Below are positions 59,307 to 64,000 of a stretch of DNA of 64,000 nt, in pieces. The stretch is from Gorsachius magnificus (Eukaryota; Chordata; Aves; Pelecaniformes; Ardeidae). Under the pieces are notes generated by a model. That model had not been told where the DNA came from, did no database searches, and was given only the letters and a program-made list of their open reading frames with translations. The position numbers and the translations under genes are program-made. The stretch spans positions 5,703,821 to 5,767,820 of the forward strand of contig CM067081.1 of NCBI GenBank assembly GCA_034008185.1, written 5' to 3'. Numbering within the stretch: position 1 is the first letter of the stretch; each line of letters starts with the position of its first letter.

Positions 59307-61700
59307 CTGCAAGAAGATGACAAAGAAATGAAATAATTTATGACCTAGATTAAAATGTTGACATTAAACACAACAATTTTTTTGTTTGAGTAATTTTTGC
59401 TTTTGGAATTAGCTAATTGTTAACCAATACAGAGCAGAGAAGGTTGCAACTACAAAAGCATCTGAAGACTAAGAATTTGTTCATGTTTGGAGTTGTATGT
59501 ATAGGCAGATAGATGAAATTTCTTTTATGAAAACAATACAAGTGGAAGGTCTAAATTCCACATATTCCAGGCCTCAATCATACACATGGACCTCTCTTGA
59601 CAATAATCTTCATCAGCAACAGTTTTAGCTACTCGTAACTCTGTAGAGCCAGCGATCTGAGTCACTGCTCCATCTGTACCATCCTTGTGGAAATGTCAGT
59701 GGCAGATGCTCCTAGTTAAACAGGATTTAAGTTAAAGGAGTCAGAAAGAGATGTCAAAATACTCAACAGGGATTTCAACTGGCTCCTACCCTCCTTGGAG
59801 TACTATATTTTAGAGTTACCTCAGAATAATTTTACTTATGACACCTGTGGGAAACACAAAGCTCCTATCAATCCTGGTAGGATAAAAGGTTGACACTTGC
59901 ATACTTGCTGGTCTATATCCTGTATTAGGCCTTCAGTCATTTTAACTCAAACATGAAACATAACTGGTGGGAATGATATAACACTTGGAAAGGGTCTCCT
60001 AGAGAAAATAGGTGGCTCTTTTTGGACAGAATCACTGCCAAGCAGTAGCACTGTCTTGTGAGAAAATATGGGGGAGAACATAGCCTCTGGGCCTATGCAC
60101 TGGATAACACTGGGGACATCCCCACAATCCATCTCAGTCCAGCAGCCTCCACTAAACAACCCCTCTGAGTTCCCTCTAACAGTGTTGGGATCAGTAAGGG
60201 GTTTCGGTGTTGCTGCGGGAGAGAGGACATTGGTTTATACTGGTTTTGCAGGTTTGAATCAAGCTAAGCTTGCCATAACTTTGACCTGAAATCCTTAAAT
60301 ACTTTCATTTAAATAAAAGTTGAAGGAAAGGAAGAATGAGAATTGCCAAAACAGGGGGTGGGGTGGGGTGGGTGGTGGTGGTGGTGGTGGTGGGTTTGCA
60401 TTTTCCAGAATAAAATGTGTTTATTTTCTAGGAGGTTTGGTTTGCAGTAGAATATAGGCACCCATCATAGGAAAGGAGCTGATGGTCGTTATTCCTTTTC
60501 CTATGAATCCCGCAGGAAAGAACATTCTCTTGGGAGAAAGAAAGAAAATTATCCAGACGTGCAAACTGGACATGTACCCTACTACTGGGCTATAGGATTT
60601 AAGAGGAAAAGGAAGGATACCACCACCAATCTCCTTGTTGATTTTGCTTCAGTCTCCTTATGAGTCTATCTCGAAGACAAAATCCCAAAAGATTTTGGAA
60701 AGCTACCTCCATATATTTTTTAAGTTTTTTTTTTTAAATTCTCCCCATAGCATTTTAAACAGTTTATTTGGTATTTTCCAGCATTAAATATTCTTAGGAA
60801 TCATATTTGCAAAAAACTTTAAGTAACACTCCACATCCTTCTAGTTAGGACTCTATTCATTCCTAGGCTGGAAACAGAGTCAGATCCCCTCTCATCACAT
60901 GAGGTGGAACAGGTATTTCCACCTTCCAGGAGAGGATCCTAACCACCACCTCTGTGGTGTTTTTCTCTGTTATTCTTCCTTCCTGAGGCAGCTCTAGTTT
61001 GTCAAAATGATATCTCAATATCAGCAGGTGGAATGCAGAAACCCTACTCTTGCAGGCATGTCATACATCAGGGCACAAAACTCACTCTCTTTTCTGCTGG
61101 TCCAGTAAATATTAAACCAGTCTAGCTCTGTATTCCCATGTTGTACTAAAACTTTATCTGTTTAGCAATGCATATGTGAAGAAGCCTGCTTCTGAGGAAA
61201 AAGACCTTCCTATAGTCATCAGAAAAAAACCCCAACAACACAACCAACCCATAATATCAGTCTCGTAGATTTTACTGCCAGCCACATTCTGAATGTACAT
61301 ACTAATTGTTGCATTAAAGTCTATAGGCAGTTACACACTGCAGTTAAGCTATTTCAATTGGCTTCCCGATTGCTGACAGCAATTGTTGGATCACCAGGTT
61401 CTTTCACATCACACATACGCCTATGGAGATGGAAATTTCTTTAAAGTCCAGAAACTTTTTGTAAAATATATCTAACAGCCACACAGATGCTAGAGTTGTG
61501 TTGTTATGACTGTTTGAGCAAGATGCAGATGCCTGGATAGGATATTCCTTAAACACAGTCAGTATGAATTAGCACAAGACTGGGAGCCAAGAACTATGTG
61601 GTCCTGAAGAGGTTATTTAAAATCTTTGTGTTGTTTTTCCACCTGGAAAATTGTCTTCCTAGTTGCAAATATGTTTCTTTCAAAAGTGTTAAGCACTTAC
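59307..61700. other. Non-coding sequence, no gene seen
   Basis: The stretch contains a G-rich GGT repeat (60354-60394) and short A/C- and T-runs. No repeat family or coding motif. Confidence 0.5.
60354..60394 (+). repeat. (GGT)n microsatellite with G-quadruplex core
   Basis: GGGGGTGGGGTGGGGTGGG is followed by about seven GGT units. The first part has four G-runs with single-base loops. Confidence 0.85.
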
Positions 61701-61832
61701 CTAGAAAGTGCTTTAGGCTCCTTTAATTTTAATGAATTCTCTTTCACCTTTACAATACCTGAAGTCTCTGCACCTTTCTTTTTGGTACTAACCCTGGCTT
61801 TTGTTAAATCAGTAGTGTAATCTGCTTTAAAA
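61701..61832 (-). other. Candidate coding exon, unidentified (minus strand)
   Basis: On the minus strand ATTTTGTCTATAG precedes a 132-bp segment ending CTTTCTAG|GTAAGT. One frame (entry phase 2, exit phase 2) gives 43 codons rich in Lys, Thr and Glu, including DLTKARVSTKKKGAETSG and KVKENSLKLKEPKALS. That looks like a charged, disordered region. The donor is near-ideal but the acceptor is weak. A-rich DNA can yield Lys-rich frames by chance, so this is only a candidate. Confidence 0.25.
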
Positions 61833-62502
61833 CTATAGACAAAATACTCTTCAGAAAAATGATTTTCAGAAAGTGGAATTAATAAGGCCCTTATAGGAAT
61901 TAATAATTTCTTCATCTATACATGACTGACTGACTTGTGTTTCAGAGTGATAAGATGATATACTTTCACTGACATTCCCTTGGTAGGAATGTGTTTTTAT
62001 TTACTGAAAGTACTGCAAGGCAGAGCTCTCCAGAAAGAGACCTGAACATTTTAGGTTATTTATATTGTGACGAACGTAACATGGGTCTTTTGTCTCCTAA
62101 ATGTAAGTATATGATTCCCCTCACTAATAGAAATTGCACGTGAACATCAAGGAGCAGAACACAAGCTTGTAACATTTATATGATGTTATATAAACAGATT
62201 TACTTGTAAAGAAATCCTAAAGTTTTATAAAGTCCCCATATAATTTATTCGATAGCCATTATTGATCGACCAAGCAGTAAGAGCAAGCAAAATTTATTAC
62301 TCCCAGTAGGATTTGACAAGGATATCAGAACTCATAACTTTACCCTTTCTTATGAAGTGCTCAGTTCATAGAAAGTATGTGTAAAATCATTCCAATAGGG
62401 TTATAATTACTGTCCCTTTGCTTCTAATTGTAAAGAAAAATACTAGCCTGGAGAAGGCTGGTTACTTTAAAATATAATTTACAAGGTTTGGTTTCTCTTA
62501 GA
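61833..62502. other. Non-coding sequence, no gene seen
   Basis: AT-rich unique sequence before CR1-K. Confidence 0.55.
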
Positions 62503-62752
62503 ACCATAGAATAATTTAGGTGGGAAAAGACCTTTAAGATCAACAAGTCCAACCATTCCCCTAACTCTGCCATCCCACCACTAAACCATGTCCCTAAGCA
62601 CCTCGTCTGTCTGGCTTTTAAATCCCTCTAGGGATGGGGACTCGACCACGTCCCTGGGCAGCCTGTTCTAATGCTTAACAACACTTTCTGTAATTTTTTT
62701 TTTTCCTAATGTCCAACCTAAACCTGTCCTGGCGCAACTTGAGGCCATTTCC
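62503..62752 (-). mobile_element. CR1-K, 3' fragment
   Basis: On the minus strand this is the end of CR1 ORF2 and the 3' UTR (AATTTAGGTGGGAAAAGACC on plus near the left edge). It is of the CR1-B type. Only one recognisable octamer is left, and a T-run interrupts it near 62693-62704. It is older and more decayed than CR1-A. Confidence 0.85.
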
Positions 62753-64000
62753 ATTTCCAAAGGGAAGAAGTGAGAAAATCATACCTGTACACGTTCACAT
62801 TTTCATCAGCGATTCTTTCATTAATTTATCCAAATGGAACAGTTTGAGGAGGAAAGATTAAGGGTTTCCCTCAGACTTCTGTACAGCTCAATGGGCAGGA
62901 TGATTTGTTGCAAGGTAGGTCTGAACTTGAGTTCCAACAAGTTCGGAAGAGCCTAAAATTGACAAGTCTGCACACAAGCTTAAGTATCCATAAGACAGGG
63001 CCATTGTGCAAAGACAGAGCTCTCTGTTTGGCAGGCCCTGAACATGCACAGTACACCACAATCCCTCAGCTGAAACACATGTTCCTTTTGATCCTATTGT
63101 GACTGGGGCCTGAGGTATGAGATGCTCGGCAGCATGAAGCAGAATATAGGAAACAGAAGCTTTACAGGACTCCAGGTTTAAGGGCAACTCTGCTGCCATT
63201 CTTTGGAGTTTTGGGACTTACTCTCCTGAAATGAAAGTTAGGCAAGACTCGCTCACAAAAACCTTTTTTTGTGGATCCAGCCATAACTGCTCAAAGCTGG
63301 ATTTTCACCTCAAAGAGGGACTGGACACAGAGGTTGTGGAGGTGAAGACAAATAAATACTTATCTGATTTAGCTGATCTTACAGGGAAAAGTCAGTGCAT
63401 GGTACAGCCTTATAGAGGTTCAGGCAGTGGATATTTTTAAAGCCAGTACAAATACCTGCATTGCCTTGACTACGGTTTAGAGATTTCTGCTTCAGAAACT
63501 GAAGACCAGTCAGCTGTTAATTCAAAGTTAATTCAAACAGCCAGAGCCCTGACTGTTTGCTGAAAGGGGTCCGAAACAGTTGGAGCAGGACTGAGATTCT
63601 TCTTAGAGCTTTGCACCACCCATGCGGCACACACTACACATAACAGCCATGTCACACAAGCTTAGGTTCACCTCAGAAAAGATAAGAAGCAGCCATGTTT
63701 CTACGTGTCTCAAATTATAGAAATGTCACTTTCCCACTGGAGCCTGATGTTTAAACATGAACAGAGACAAAATAAAATGAAAAAAAAAGAGGAAAAAGCT
63801 AGAAGTAAAGCACCAGTCGGTTTAGATTTTAATTTTTTTTTTAGTTTACAACTGTGGATGGCTTTTCAAATAACATTTATAATATCATTGGCTATTTACA
63901 GTGCTTTCTGAGTGAATTAAAATTTTGTTTCAATTGTACTTGCTTTGCAAATTGACAATTGTAGTTGACATTTGCAAATTTATGGCATTTGTACGATGAC
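62753..64000. other. Non-coding sequence, no gene seen
   Basis: Open frames of up to 103 codons (62888-63199 minus) have no motif. A-run near 63778-63788 and T-run near 63830-63841. No repeat family was recognised. Confidence 0.5.

Overview
The window looks like bird genomic DNA: AT-rich, mostly single-copy and non-coding. Its recognisable interspersed repeats are CR1 LINEs and solo retroviral LTRs. The CR1 copies are 5'-truncated and end in short (ATTCTATG)n or (ATTCTGTG)n tails instead of poly(A). The LTRs are flanked by 5-bp duplications and are of types common in birds. I cannot name the species. I see no complete host gene, rRNA, tRNA or CRISPR array. The window may lie in a gene desert or large introns.

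Layout. 1-1197: no gene. 1198-4270: CR1-A, the longest copy, holding the end of ORF1 and all of ORF2 (endonuclease plus reverse transcriptase, RT), broken by one stop and two 1-bp deletions. 4271-18397: non-coding, with a CpG-enriched block at 8450-9620 and simple repeats. 18398-19311: a minus-strand CR1 (CR1-B) split by a plus-strand CR1 (CR1-C), flanked by a 7-bp duplication and making a ~375-bp inverted repeat. 21290-22697: CR1-D (minus). 27323-27399: CR1-E, 77 bp, with an 8-bp duplication. 27948-28864: solo LTR (minus) with a 5-bp duplication and an internal minisatellite. 35978-37481: CR1-F (plus). 40290-40852: old CR1-G. 42144-42272: CR1-H. 43117-43836, 44307-44889 and 48894-49466: three more solo LTRs, the last two of one family. 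53482-54007: CR1-I (minus). 55820-56060: CR1-J (plus). 62503-62752: CR1-K (minus).

How the parts relate. CR1-A, -D and -F are close relatives. All keep an uninterrupted 235-codon frame at the end of ORF2, and D and F share a 4-bp deletion just before the FADD active site that A lacks. Translation of ORF1 and ORF2 in CR1-A is linked by an ATGA overlap. The four LTRs are solo: no primer-binding site or gag/pol/env sequence follows any of them, and the two related LTRs have different target duplications, so they are separate insertions.

Possible host exons. Several stop-free segments with splice-like borders are listed at low confidence: 8217-8306, 23403-23479, 52702-52832, 59271-59306 and 61701-61832 on minus, and 57328-57476 on plus. 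I recognise no protein family in them, their phases do not chain directly, and some such segments are expected by chance in 64 kb. I found no convincing undescribed system. The most informative structures are the nested CR1 inverted repeat, the frameshifted CR1 lineage and the two CR1 copies with clear target duplications.
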